From positions 22,929,418 to 22,993,417 of the forward strand of contig OZ024808.1 of the NCBI GenBank assembly GCA_964017045.1: DNA of 64,000 nt, written 5' to 3'. A model generated the notes under the pieces. The model made no database searches. It saw only the letters and a program-made list of their open reading frames with translations, and was not told where the DNA came from. Position 1 is the stretch's first letter. Every line of letters begins with the position of its first letter. The DNA comes from Omphiscola glabra. Its lineage: Eukaryota; Mollusca; Gastropoda; Lymnaeidae. This document shows, piece by piece, positions 11,451 through 22,599 of this stretch. The position numbers and the translations under genes were made by a program.

Positions 11451-12319
11451 CTGGGACGAAACGGTTGCCTTCTCAGGGCGGCGTATTTAGAATCATCGGC
11501 TAGATACTTCCACCACAGCCTCTCGCCTCATATCCCTTAACGGCAACGTGTAATCATGATCCCAAAACTTGATCCTGAACTTTGCTAAGTTACTATAACG
11601 AATTCTTATTTTTTTTCTAATTTTGATCGAAGCGAGAACGCTCCCAGGTTGCATCTCGTTCGGCAAGTCTGCTAATTAGAGAATTTGATTTGCACTCTAT
11701 ATCGCAGGACAATTAAATAATATTTTTGACTAAAATGCTCGCTCGGGCCGGATATAATTGCAAGGCGGGCCGGCAGGTCCCGAGTTTGACAAATGTGGTT
11801 TAAATGTTTTCAGTTCCGTGAATGTTGAGCTAGAGAAAAATTAAAACTAAACAAATGTTTAATACTTACTTTAAAAGAAACAACAAAGAATTTAGCGGAC
11901 GCATCAAAATAATGCATATTTCATTAATTATTATTCAATCAAAAGCGTTCGTGTTGTCTTTATATGTGCTACTTTTATTAAACAATCATGTATACAATTT
12001 TGCAAAACTAAACTCAGATATGTGCCAGAATGCATTTTTTTGCATATTGATTTATCAAAATATTGCTTGGGACTATCAAGATTTACGGGACTAGAAAAAG
12101 GTAATGACAAAGCATACCTTCAAGGGCGATACAACTGGAAAGAATTAAATTCATGTTGGACTGAAGTGGAAATAGAATTGTCATTTTGTTTATAATGAAT
12201 AATTCAGGAGATTCCAACGCGAAATTCTGAAATGGACCCTAATCATTGTCTGACAACCCACCCCCACCAGAAATTAAGAATGCGCCAAAATGAATCGCTA
12301 CATTTTGAATATCCCCGAC

Positions 12320-12846
12320 TGTTGTGAACATGATTTGTTAGTGTGATATCTTGGTATGAAAGGTTGTCCATACATGGTGAGAGTTTGTATGAGAACCACT
12401 GTTGATGGTGTGAACACTTTTTGGGTGCATGAGTTGTGTTATGAATTGTGTTATTGTGGCTGAATGGTCATTGGTTGAGAGGGAAATATTAATAAACGAG
12501 TGAGTGGGTATAAAAGGACAGTGTGTTAGTTTGTCGAGGGAGAGACCGAGAGACCGGAAGAGGGTATAGAGAGATCGAGGGATTGCAAGAGATGACAGAG
12601 GAATGATAGAGAATTGCTGTTGAAGACTTGATGCGTGTGTAGTGACCCTGGATGGGACGACGTTTTGTACAAAATTAATAAAGAACTGAATTATGAAACT
12701 ATGAGGAATTATTGTGGACTTAATTGTGTCATTGAATGGACCTAGAGAAGAGACCATAGACAACGAGAGTAGGCCGTAACGTATGAAGGCTGTAACTTTA
12801 GAGGCCGTAACATTTTGAAGACGTAACGTTTGTAAAGGTCATAACA
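12320..12846 (+). repeat. 5' LTR
   Basis: TG...CA borders. It contains TATAAAAG at 12,509-12,516 and AATAAA at 12,677-12,682, a usual U3-R-U5 layout. Compared with the 3' LTR it has two extra short segments, near 12,425-12,460 and at 12,500. Confidence 0.92.
12509..12516 (+). promoter_or_regulatory. LTR TATA box
   Basis: TATAAAAG in U3 context gggTATAAAAGgaca, repeated at 16,046 in the 3' LTR. The start site would fall about 30 bp downstream. Confidence 0.65.
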
Positions 12847-12866
12847 TTTGGGGGCCCGTCCAAAAA
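12847..12866 (+). promoter_or_regulatory. Primer-binding site, tRNA-Pro-like
   Basis: TTTGGGGGCCCGTCCAAAAA directly follows the LTR end. TGGGGGC.CGTCC matches the 5' part of the tRNA-Pro-type PBS known from gammaretroviruses; the 3' part does not match. The primer identity is an inference. Confidence 0.6.
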
Positions 12867-12959
12867 CCGGTGAGACCCTGCACCAGGACGTAACATTTGC
12901 AAGCCTTCCGAAGCTGTAATTGCCATTTGAGGTAATCCTGTTGCTGATGTTTCTTATTC

Positions 12960-13260
12960 CTGCTGTGCTGTCACCCACGGCTGTTGCTGTACCTGATGTT
13001 TCCAGTACCTTTCAACCGCTGTACCTGATGTTTCCAGTACCTTTAAACCGCTGTACCTGATGTTTCCTGTACCTGATGTTTTTTGTACCTGCTGAACTGT
13101 CACCCGCTGCTGTCGCTGTTACTCATGTTTCCAGTACCTGCTGTTCCAGTATACTGTGTCCCGCTGCTGTCGCTGTTACTCATGTTTCCAGTATTTGCTG
13201 TTTCCAGTACCTGTAGTTCCTGTACCTGATGGTTCTTGCACTTGCTGTGCAGTAACCCAC
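12960..13260. repeat. Leader repeats of the LTR element
   Basis: Recurrent 12-15-bp words (gtacctgatgtttccagtacc, cgctgctgtcgctgttactc) in irregular tandem between the PBS and the gag-like frame. No coding sense was recognised. Confidence 0.7.
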
Positions 13261-13565
13261 TGCTCTCTCCGTACCTGTTCCTGTAACGTTGCTGCTGCTT
13301 CGTCCAGCTGGTACCGCACGCTGCTGTTCATGTGCCTACTTGACATTGCTGAGGTGTGTGCCTGTTGCTGAGTCCGCTGTTGTTGGACACCACCACTGCT
13401 GTCTTGCTGCCTGTCGCCCGCTGGTTCCCAAAGATCAAGTATCAAGACCGGGTAATTAGCTTAATTTATAACTTTTGAATTGTTGTATTATGCTGATGTA
13501 ATTTTTGTTAAATTGTTAGTGCAATTGAGGGCTTTAGAATTTTTTTTTAGACATTAGTGTTTAAC

Positions 13566-13957
13566 ATGAGTAGGAAAGAGTTAATATTAAAACTTAGGGG
13601 GGGGGGGCAGATTCTTTAGGGTTAAAAGATGAAGTTTGCGTTCAGTGGTTGTTTAAAAGGCTAAGTGAGAAAGAAGAAGAACAAAGAAAAGAGTATGAAG
13701 AACTAAAACGCGTTAGAGCAAAAGAGCGAGCCCAGGAACTAGAACAGGTAACGAGAGCGAGAGAACAAGAACTAGAACGCGTTAGAGAGATAGAAGAACA
13801 GGAAAGGAGAAAGTGGAAAAGGGATCTATTAAAAAAACAGGAGGCTGAGTGTGTGGAATTGAACAAGATGGAGAGACAGAGCGATCAGGAGGTTAGGGAA
13901 AGGGGGAATAAAGTTAAGGAAAAATTAGTGGAAGTTAAGGAGAATAAACTTAAATGA
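13566..13957 (+). pseudogene. Gag-like coiled-coil ORF with poly-G frameshift
   Basis: From 13,649 the frame encodes about 100 residues dominated by Glu, Arg, Lys and Gln in heptad-like order (KEEEQRKEYEELKRVRAKER and so on), a strong coiled-coil candidate. The frame is already open from the G run at 13,597-13,607 onward, preceding FKRLSEKE with a GLKDEV..QWL segment. The nearest upstream ATG (13,566, MSRKELILKL) is one base out of frame across that 11-base G run, so the run length decides whether the ORF is whole. The layout resembles the N-terminal part of Gypsy-type gag proteins in invertebrates, but the family is unproven. Confidence 0.6.
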
Positions 13958-14081
13958 TGCCGGGAGAGCAAGTCATGGGCGAAGTTATCAGAGACTAAAA
14001 ATAAAACTGAAAAAGGGGACGATAATGATAGGCGAAATGACGAATGGGAATTTTTGCAGGTAGGGATAGGGGACGATTATT

Positions 14082-15407
14082 TTGAGGAAAGTGTCTATAA
14101 GCCAGATTTTTTTTCAGTTAGGGATAGGGGAGGATTATTTTGAAGTGGGAATTGTTCAGTCGGGAAAAACAAACAGGGATCAATTAGAAATTGTAGAGAG
14201 TAGTAAGGAAACTGGGGAATTGGTCAAAGAATCTGGGATAACAGAGGTTGAAGTAGAGGGTAATACAGTTCTGTTGTCAGCCTGGGAAAACGAGTCTAAT
14301 GGGGAAATAGCTGAATTTGTAGAAGAGATAAGTTATCCAGAGGAATGTCAGGCTATTATTACTGAAGGTATGGAAACTGAGTTTTGTTTGGCTAGTTGTG
14401 CTGAGGTGAATGTACTGGAACAAATAGTAGAATCACGGTACACACACTGTGTACAGTTGCAACATTGGAATTTTGACAATGTACAGAATATGACTTGTGA
14501 CAATGTACAGGATATAAATTGTGGCAATGTACAGGATATGAATTGTGACAATGTAAAAGACCTGAAGTTTGATAATGTACCAGATAGTAATTTTGAGGAA
14601 CAGGATAGTGCTTGTGATGTAGCTCTTTGTGATAAGAATTAGTTTTGTAATATGACACAGGATATTTATTTTGATGGAGCACAAGTTGTTGTGTGTGAAA
14701 ATGTACGGGGAGATGCGAACTTTTTAGTGGAGACAGATTTTGATTTTGTACAGGAGAATTTTCGTGAGGAAAATTTGAGTTATGTGGAGGTGTGTTATGA
14801 TTTTCTGGGTATTAGAACCTGGACAAGCTACGGTGATCATGACGTAGAGGTCGTGAGCTTGTCAAGGTTAGTCCCAGTGCGGGGACGAGGTGTTAACAAA
14901 GTTGAAGTCATTGGGGACGTTTTCACGTGGACTTACGAGGGTTGTAGTCCACGCGCAGAGTTTATTTGTGATTATGAGGTCAATGGTTGCTCAAGGATTG
15001 AGAACCTTGAGATTGCTGAGTCCAGTTTTGACTCAGACAATCATGTTGTAGCAAACGGGTTTTGCAGTGATCACGCTGTTTATGTGGAGGAGGTGAGTTT
15101 TTTTCCCGATGTGGCGTTAAAGAGGAGAAATCGGGTCACTGATGTTATTATGGATAGATTATGTCATGTGGGGTTCAAGGGGAAATATGTTGTTGGTGTA
15201 AAATATGATTTTGTTGACTTGAGTGTTTTCCATGCGTTGGGAGGTGAGGCTTGTAGAAATTATTTTGAGTTGGGTGAAGCAGGATGTAAACAAGATTTGT
15301 TTATGATGATATTTATGTTGAATTTTTGTATTGGCTGTGTGACAAGATTCTTGAAACTTTTGATATTTTACAGGGGAGTTGTGAGTTGGTGTCAGGCAAC
15401 CGTCTGA
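14082..15407 (+). pseudogene. Internal ORF of the LTR element, split by one stop
   Basis: Two open segments (14,082-14,642 and 14,652-15,407) share one frame and are parted only by a TAG at 14,640. Composition runs on across the stop, so it is either a nonsense mutation or a readthrough site. The first half is acidic and ends in repeated NVQD-type units (CDNVQDMNCDNV). The second half has Asp/Glu/Val-rich sequence and a GIRTWTSYGDHDVEVV segment, ending with a hydrophobic stretch near 15,300-15,380. No retroviral catalytic motif was seen. A 58-bp duplication of ttagggataggggagga lies at 14,053-14,145. Function unknown. Confidence 0.6.
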
Positions 15408-15855
15408 CAAGCGGAATGTCCCGCCCTCATAAATTTTCGTTTCAGGTTGGACAAATAATGGCTGTCCACACGGATAACGGAAGATGACATTTTTTTTCTT
15501 CACTCTAGCATTTAAGAATAATTTTTTTTCTTCTGGTTTGGAATGGGGTCCATTATGAAATGTATTATCTGGTGACTATTATATGGATTTTCCTTTTGCT
15601 TTTTGAATGAAATATCTTATACCAGTTGTATGTAAGAAATTTCAGGTTGCTTAGCATTTCAGTAGTAGTGTGTCCAGACAATATACTGTCTGGCTTGGAA
15701 TAATGTGTTCTTTCTGATGATGTAGTTACTCCAAAACCAATGTGTTAAGACATTAATGCTCGGATAGCTCATATTTTTATAGTTATTGAACCCGCAGGGT
15801 ATTGTTATTTGCGTTTGTCATTTTGTGTGACATCACTACTGTAAGTGATGTCAAA

Positions 15856-15876
15856 GAAAGGGGGGGGGGGGAGGAA
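15856..15876 (+). promoter_or_regulatory. Polypurine tract
   Basis: aaagaaag followed by a run of 11-12 G and gaggaa abuts the 3' LTR TG. This is the expected plus-strand primer position. Confidence 0.8.
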
Positions 15877-16383
15877 TGTTGTGAACATGATTTGTTAGTG
15901 TGATATCTTGGTATGAAAGGTTGTCCATACATGGTGAGAGTTTGTATGAGAACCACTGTTGATGGTGTGAACACTTTTTGGGTTGTGTTATGAATTGTGG
16001 CTGAATGGTCATTGGTTGAGAGGGAAATATTAATAAACGAGTGGGTATAAAAGGACAGTGTGTTAGTTTGTCGAGGGAGGGACCGAGAGACCGGAAGAGG
16101 GTATAGAGAGATCGAGGGATTGCAAGAGATGACACAGGAATGATAGAGAATTGCTGTTGAAGACTTGATGCGTGTGTAGTGACCCTGGATGGGACGACGT
16201 TTTGTACAAAATTAATAAAGAACTGAATTATGAAACTATAAGGAATTATTGTGGACTTAATTGTGTCATTGAATGGACCTAGAGAAGAGACCCTAGACAA
16301 CGAGAGTAGGCCGTAACGTATGAAGGCTGTAACTTTAGAGGCCGTAACATTTTGAGAAAGTAACGTTTGTAAAGGTAATAACA
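15877..16383 (+). repeat. 3' LTR
   Basis: Same borders, TATA box (16,046) and AATAAA (16,214) as the 5' LTR. Substitutions against it are fewer than ten by eye. Confidence 0.92.
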
Positions 16384-16388
16384 CCGAC

Positions 16389-17890
16389 CATAGCGGCATC
16401 CTCAATGTATGCACCCCACCACACTTCCCTCATGGCGATCACCGTGACAGTAACAGGTTGAAAATAAGCTTGTTCCTATTGAATAACATGGAGCACTTCG
16501 CCCACCGACACCGGCAAAATTCCTTCCATCCCCGATCCAAAAAGAGAAAAAGAAACAATGAATTCAGGTATACTCCAAAAAATACACGTTTTGGTTTTGA
16601 AATAATCTAAATGCTTTGTTGGGACCCAGACCTCTCTTCCACCCAAGACCATCTTCGTCCAAACATTTGAGAGATACTTCCGATAAAAATGATCGTTAAC
16701 TCAGATACCGCTAGATACACTGCCTACTGGTGTAGCTAGCATTACTTCCGCCATGCGCGGGACAAGATTTTCATTAAGAGATAAACTAATATGTATGCAT
16801 AGTCCCATGCTAACGAAGCTATTGTAGTCAGAATCTGGCCAACGTTGAACATTTTGCAATAGCGTGGATCTAATAAACCTATAAAACACCTTACAAGTTT
16901 CCTACCATCAAAATCCCCCACAAGAAGAATGTTCTCACGGATACGACGGAATATTCCACACTCACGAAATTCCCCGCACTAGAAATTCCCCACATAGATG
17001 ATTATGCATTTGAATAGCCCCAACATATATTTAAACTTGCCGCAAGGTCATCAGGAGTTTGAAACTCAAAGAAATGTATATTAGCGGACATCCTTGATTA
17101 AAATACGGATCTTTTAAATTAAAAAGTTGAAAGTCGTGGTTCATGCAAAAAGTTCAGGAGAATTATTACTTGTGATGAAGCCTGCGAAACGCATTTGTGT
17201 TTATGTTCGGTGTCATAATGGTTATATTGAACGCATCTTGCGTTAAATTCCACCTGCTTATGCGAAGCTTTAATATTCTAGAAACACTATGAGGGTCTAT
17301 TTCGCGTCGTCCAGTCTGTGGTGATCTGTCTTATAATATAGTATTGAGGATTATCTCTCGTACGAGATCTCCTATTAGCACGCTGTCTAGGGATTCTTTA
17401 CTTAAGCCCAATCACCACACAGACATAATACCTATCTATATACATATAGTATAGACTGAAACGAAGTCTTTGTTAAAGGAGAAGTAAATACAAGGATTTA
17501 TTGAATATTATTATTTGCAAAAAGACGTCGTATAATTAGACGAGATATTCCAACGTACTTCACTTGTCACTGATACACTAAAGTTATCATCATTATAAAT
17601 GCTCAAGATACTATGTTCATTCCTTGGGGACTTAACGTTTATATATTTCCACAATGATCTCGGTGGATCACACGCGTAGAGTAGTGAAGGCGGAGTTCCC
17701 GGTCGTAAGTTCAGTGGGATCTCGGCGATGGTGAAGATGACTCTCCAGCGACGAATCGTGGTAGAAAGAGTCCCTGGATCTCGAAGTCCTAGTAGCCGTC
17801 AGGTAGTTTGGTGTAGGATGTAGATCAATCCCCTAGTTCCAGCTTCAAGGTCAGTCGGTCCAATGATAGAAACCAGGTAGTACTCAAGGT
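16389..17890. other. No gene recognised
   Basis: Ordinary complexity sequence with no credible exon, RNA gene or array. The short open frames here lack protein-like composition. Confidence 0.5.
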
Positions 17891-17897
17891 AACAGTC

Positions 17898-18100
17898 GCA
17901 GTTAATGATCACGCTAATGAAGTCCTAAGTCTAGGTACTGCCAGCGTCCACTTTGAAGTGATCATATCTTAAAAGACATATACTTGCTAATAGCCTGGGT
18001 TGCAGTTATGTATCACGCTAATGAAGGTCTAAGTCTAGTTCCTTCCAGCGTCCACCGTCAAGTGATCAGATCATAAAAGGCAGATTCTTGCTTGTTCTGG
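17898..18100. repeat. Two-copy ~103-bp direct duplication
   Basis: cagttaatgatcacgctaatga begins at 17,898 and a relative begins at 18,001. Each runs through agtccaagtctag, ccagcgtccac and gtgatca. No coding sense. Confidence 0.8.
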
Positions 18101-18399
18101 CTATTTATTCGAGTTGGGTGATGATTCAATTGGATGATTTAAATGTTGTATGCTTTCCCATCCAATGATATTCATTTCTGATATTGCGGGCTTGACCTTC
18201 TACCCTCAAAGTTTATCGGTGTGAGGTACAAAATCCATAATCACGCTTTTGCGTGAGCTACTTGGTTTAAGAATGCCAAAAACAACAAGGGACGTTACTC
18301 CGCTTTCGAGGAACTTCGAGTAGATGCTACGATGTGAAGAAACAAAAACTAAACATTGAAATTGAAACAATAGTTAGATTTAAAAAAATAGTTCAATTT

Positions 18400-18500
18400 A
18401 TATTTATCTTTTTTTTTTGGTTGGGGTGGTGTGGTGGTGGTTGCGGTGGTGGTGGTCGTTGTGGTGGTGGTGGTTGTGGTGGGGGCATGGTTGGGGGAGG
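18400..18500. repeat. GGT/GGTGGT-rich microsatellite
   Basis: A T run followed by ~90 bp of interrupted ggt units on plus. Confidence 0.9.
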
Positions 18501-18704
18501 ATGAAACATTCAGACAGACGGTGTAACACAATGATATTAGATGCTTATTTAATACTAAGTAGAGATCACAAAATGTCACGTGAGAGCGAGGATACAACTG
18601 TACAATAGTTATTCGGGATCTACTTTAGCGGCCGACGTGGAGGCCATGGAAACGAAGTGAGGGAGATTTTTCTCACGGGTAAAGAAGGACACGAGTCATT
18701 AGTG

Positions 18705-18958
18705 ACATCGCATGTCATGTCTAAACAGAACGCATGAGTGACATCGAATGTTGTGTGTAATTAGAATGTATGAGTGACGTCACATTTCATGTCTAAAGAG
18801 AATGTATGAGTGAAGTCACATGTTATGGCTAAACATAATGCATGGGTGATATCAATGTTATGTCTAAAGAGAATGTAGGATTGACGTCACACGTTTATAC
18901 CTAAATAGAATGTATGAGTGACGTCACATGCTATGCCTAAATAGAACGTATAAGTGAC
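18705..18958. repeat. ~37-41-bp array with CRE-like palindromes
   Basis: About six to seven units of the form gaatgtatgagtgacgtcac + atgttatgtctaaa. TGACGTCA, the full cAMP-response-element palindrome, is intact at 18,775-18,782, 18,882-18,889 and 18,919-18,926, with one- or two-base variants in other copies. Whether it is regulatory is unknown. Confidence 0.8.
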
Positions 18959-19215
18959 GCACGCCGGCAAAGGTTTCAAAATTAGTACAACCATTTAACA
19001 ATATTCCGTTTTCGCCTAAAGAACATAAACTCGTTTCTTAACTTGATGAGTTATATAAATATAATTTCAAACTGAGTTATTGCAAGGGAGGAGCAATCCC
19101 TACAAGTGTGTAGACTAAATTTTGAGAATACGTGCTACTCACGTGGACAGCTGTATGTGGACTGCTCACACGTCAACAAAACTCATTATTTATTCACGTA
19201 CGCACCATGGGGGAA
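18958..19215. repeat. Dispersed repeat, copy 1
   Basis: Shares ggtttcaaaattagtacaac, ataaatataatttcaaac, tgtgtagactaaattttgag and cacgtggacagct with 32,015-32,945 and 63,440-64,000. It has no coding potential. Family not recognised. Confidence 0.8.
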
Positions 19216-19276
19216 CAAACAATGTCGACATAAAAAGTGCTTAAAAACATAATTTAAACACAAGCACTTTCTTTCT

Positions 19277-20455
19277 TTGCGTGGCATTGCAACGCATGCC
19301 AGGTACTCGCTAGCATATATAATATATAAATATGAGCAGATTCTAACCCTCGGAAAAATATGTGAGAAATATGCTCAACACCAACAAAACCTATACAACG
19401 TCTTTGTTGATTTCATGAAGGCATTCGACAGGGTTTGGCATGCTGCCTTATGGGCCACCATGAGGCACTACAACAACAACACAAACTTAACCAGAATGAT
19501 AAGAAGCCTCTCTGATAAGGTCACCAGTGCAGTCTTCTTCAACAATAACATCGGAGAAGGGTTCAAGACCACTGTTGGAGTACGACAAGGCTCTCAACCA
19601 CCCTGTTCAACATCTTTTTAGAGATAATTATGTCAGATTCACTGGAAACATCAGGTAGGGACAGTAAGTATTGGCGGCAGAACAATCAACAACCTACGCT
19701 CTGTGGATGACATAGACGGACTGGCTGGAAGCGAATAAGAGCTCGCCAACCTAATAAAGCGTCCTTTGGCATGCAATCAGTGCAGAAAAGACAAAAATGA
19801 TGACCAATATCACCACTGGCATCGCCAATGAAATGAAGGTCGGTGATGAAAGATTAGAGACAGTTGGCAGCTTCAAGTACCTAGATGCTATAGCCTCGGA
19901 AGAAGGCTCCAAGTCCGAATTGAGGGCCAGGGAGGCTCAGACCACAACAGCACTAAAGAGGCTCAAGAAAATAAGGAACGACAAAAATATAGCCCCCAGC
20001 ACCAAAATCAGGCTCATTAATCCTTTCCATTTTCTAATATGCCCGTTAGTCCTGGACAATAACAGCAGAACTTGAAAAGAAAATAAAGGCGATCGAGAAC
20101 ATACTTAGCATCTGCTATAGAGACCTTATCTCCAATGAACAAGTGAAAGAAAGGATTTGTCAAGCAATGGGCAGTATGATGACCTCCTGGTGTCAGTAAA
20201 AAATCGCAAACTGGAATGGTATAGCCAAGTGACAAGAAAAGAAGGGCTCGCCAAAGAAATCATGCAGGGACAACGAGAGGAGGGAGAAGAAGAGGAAGAC
20301 AGAAAAAAAGAGGGGAAGATAAAATCAAAGAGTGGACTGGACTAAAACTAGGCGATGCTGTACGAAGTGCAGAAGACCGAGAGGAATGGAGATAGGATAG
20401 TTTTCATGTCATCCGTGGCGCCCTAACAGTCCAAGGACAATGGACATGATGGTGA
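19277..20455 (+). pseudogene. LINE reverse transcriptase fragment (family A)
   Basis: Consecutive reading-frame pieces match a non-LTR RT. FVDFMKAFDRVWHA (RT motif) and VGVRQGS lie at 19,277-19,621. A decayed FADDIDGLAG equivalent (VDDIDGLAGS) is near 19,700. SFKYL...ASEEGSK lies at 19,870-19,920, and the C-terminal KLEWYSQVTRKEGLAKEIMQ at 20,205-20,270. Frameshifts separate the pieces and the stretch between the catalytic aspartates and the C-terminus is shortened. There is no endonuclease: the copy is 5'-truncated. It ends in a (GAT)n tail near 20,440. Confidence 0.85.
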
Positions 20456-20591
20456 TGATGATATATATTTTTTTTTGGATCATCAACAATTTAAATATGT
20501 AAATAATTGATGGACAACATTCAAGTTGTGTAAATGAAATATAAGAAGAAGGTATGCTTAACTTGAATTGATAGACAGGACAAAAGATTTC

Positions 20592-20619
20592 GACGTTTTG
20601 GCTTAGAGCCCACATCAGC
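20592..20619 (-). ncRNA. Decayed hammerhead ribozyme motif
   Basis: On the minus strand the order is CTGATG, then a hairpin GGGCT..AAGCC, then AAAACGTC. The hammerhead core is CUGAUGA, stem II, GAAAC..., and Penelope-like pLTRs are known to carry it in this form. Here the last A of CUGAUGA is T and the G of GAAA is A, so self-cleavage is unlikely. I infer ancestry, not activity. Confidence 0.5.
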
Positions 20620-20748
20620 AAACAAGACCAAAAAAAGTATGACAATTAACAGAGCACAGTACAAAATTTTTTAGAGATTTCTTTTTGTAGGATTACAGAA
20701 GGTGAAAGAAAATTAATATTGGCACTGTGAAAATTAAGGTAGAGAATC

Positions 20749-22597
20749 TTAAGGGACCAAAATACTTAGGGATACAGAAAATTTATGGAATAAGAAAAAA
20801 TTAAGAAATTCAGAGAACTTGAGTTTGATTCGACCTTCATTTTTGTTTTGGCGAGGTTTAAAAGCGTCTTTTCGAATGATATTGCTGACACGATTGAGTG
20901 CCGAGACAAGAACAGTTTCAGTATATGATTTGGAGCTGAAGAAATTCATCATTTCATTGGCTTTTCTACACATCTTCATCAAGCTGGTAGAGACGCCGTA
21001 GTCTGAGAAGTTGTGAGAAAAGTATATGGTCTTTGCATGGTTTAGGATGGAAGTATGAGTACAAAAGGTAACTGTGGCTGTCTGTGTGTTTGTAGTAGGC
21101 AGATGTGGTGGATCCATTTTCTTTCAATGTTATCGTGATATTGAGAAAGTTGACTGAATGTCCAAAGACTTGGGAAGTAAATTTATGGATGGATGAAAAA
21201 CATTTAAGAAATCTATAAATTTTTGAAGTTCTTTAGTTTCCATGGTAGTGATGCCAATGCTATAATCAATGTATCTTTCATAAAATTCAGTGATACGGCC
21301 AATATATGCTTTCTCAACCGTATATTTAAAATTACCCTTAAATAGGCAAGCATAACTAGTGCCCATTTTTGTGCCGATGGCATGGCTACGCCACTAATTT
21401 GTTTTAAAAAATGGCCATTAAATTCAAAGGAGTTGAGGGTGAGCACCAGTTTGACCAATGGGATGATAGTGTAAGTAAGGATAGAGAGTGGTTATTTTCA
21501 AAAAAAAATCTTAAAGTTCTAAGACCGTCTGCATGTTGAATTTATGTGTATTAGGAGCAGACATCAAGTAAAAACAGTCAATGTTTTGTATCAGGGATAA
21601 TGTTTAGGGAATTAAATGTTATGAATGCGTGCTTGGTGTCTGTAATGTAAGCCAGTAAAGAGGTAACAAAGGGCTGAAAGACCCCGTCTAGAAATTCTGA
21701 AACGTTTAGCGTTTAGTGGGGCAAGCGCAGGCCGAGGCAATGTGTTCAGTGGGGCAAGCAGAGGCTGAGGCAATGTGTTCAGTGGGGCAATCGCAGGCTG
21801 AGGCAATGTGTTCAGTGGGGCAAGCGCATGCTGAGGCAATGTGTTCAGTGGGGCAATCGCAGGCCGAGGCAATGTGTTCAGTGAGGCAATCGCAGGCTGA
21901 GGCAATGTGTTCAGTGGGGCAAGCGCAGGCTGAGGCAATGTGTTCAGTGAGGCAATCGCAGGCCGAGGCAATATGTTCAGTGAGGCAAGCGCAGGCCGAG
22001 GCAATGTGTTCAGTGGGGCAAGCGCAGGCCGAGGCAATGTGTTCAGTGGGGCAAGCGCAGGCCGAGGCAATGTGTTCAGTGGGGCATGGCAGGCCGTGGC
22101 AATAGGTTGTCCCGGGTCACTAGCTTTGTGGAGGTTATGAAGCAAATAGAAAGAAGGTTTGCCAAGGTCACTATTCGTTTATGAGCTGTTTTATCGCTAG
22201 ATGTATAATTTCATTATTGTAAACAACAGTTTTTTTTTGAAAGTATTGTCTTATAGAATCTGTTGTCATTCAATTGTTCACTTGCCTCTTTGATGTATAC
22301 GTTCTTGTCCCAAACTACGACAGCACCGCCCTTATCAGCACGTTTAATCACAATTTCGCGATGTCTGTACGTCGATTCTTGTTTAGAGAGGTTGGAATGG
22401 CGAACTTTAGGAAGAGAGAGATTGTTGAAATCATAGTTAGTACTACTGATGTAGAGATATAAAGCTTTCGATTGCTCCGAGGGGGATTTTCTGGTGGATT
22501 TACGTTGTCTCTGAAAGGAGAACATTGCATCCTCTTCTTGTGTGCTCTCTCCACCATAAAAGTAGTACTGTGGTCTCAAGGATTGAAAATAATTCAA
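20749..22597 (-). pseudogene. Penelope-type reverse transcriptase
   Basis: Read from 22,597 downward, an RT N-terminal block KRADKGGAVVVWDKNVY lies near 22,300. A FYLLHNLHKASDPGQPIA block lies near 22,110-22,160 (family: LPKIHK...PGRPI), then the minisatellite, then FLDGVFQPFVTSLLAYITDT (~21,640-21,690), FEFNGHFLKQISGVAM (~21,380-21,430) and SYACLFKGNF. The catalytic box reads YIDYSIGI instead of YIDD, so one metal-binding Asp is lost. The thumb region ELQKFIDFLNVFHPSI and SALNRVSNI follows to 20,749. At least four frame changes are visible. Dead copy. Confidence 0.85.
21716..22095. repeat. 36-bp minisatellite inside the Penelope RT
   Basis: About ten units (core agtggggcaagcgcaggccg + aggcaatgtgttc) sit between the PGQPIATACHAP block and the FLDGVFQPF block, which are only a few residues apart in the family. 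The unit is a multiple of three and open on both strands, so the longest frame here (177 codons, minus) bridges repeat and RT. Confidence 0.9.
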
Positions 22598-22599
22598 GT

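Larger units (their letters stand above)
8620..11790 (-). mobile_element. Degenerate hAT transposon
   Basis: Both ends carry related sequence in inverted orientation (gtttaaaccaggtgatgtcaag at left, and its cousin tttgacaaatgtggtttaaa at right, each next to a gcgggcc-rich stretch). This is the end type of the hAT group whose termini read like tcaaactgcggcccgcg. The interior holds a broken transposase on the minus strand (8,766-10,893), a 59-bp array, a 23-bp array and a GC-rich insert at 11,117-11,450. Exact ends and target duplication are not resolved. Confidence 0.7.
12320..16383 (+). mobile_element. LTR retrotransposon without recognisable pol
   Basis: Two LTRs (527 and 507 bp) begin TGTTGTGAACA and end ACA, bound a ~3-kb interior and are flanked by CCGAC on both sides (12,315-12,319 and 16,384-16,388), a perfect 5-bp target duplication. 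A primer-binding site follows the first LTR and a polypurine tract precedes the second. The interior has a coiled-coil gag-like frame and an Asp/Asn/Cys-rich frame, but no protease, RT, RNase H or integrase motif in any frame I read. It is therefore probably non-autonomous, mobilised by a Gypsy-like relative. The LTRs differ by few substitutions and two short indels, so the insertion is fairly young. Confidence 0.9.

Noticed and set aside
12338..12763. 141-codon and 187-codon minus frames in the LTR copies
   Set aside because: They lie within the LTRs, on the antisense strand, and include promoter and polyadenylation signals of the element.
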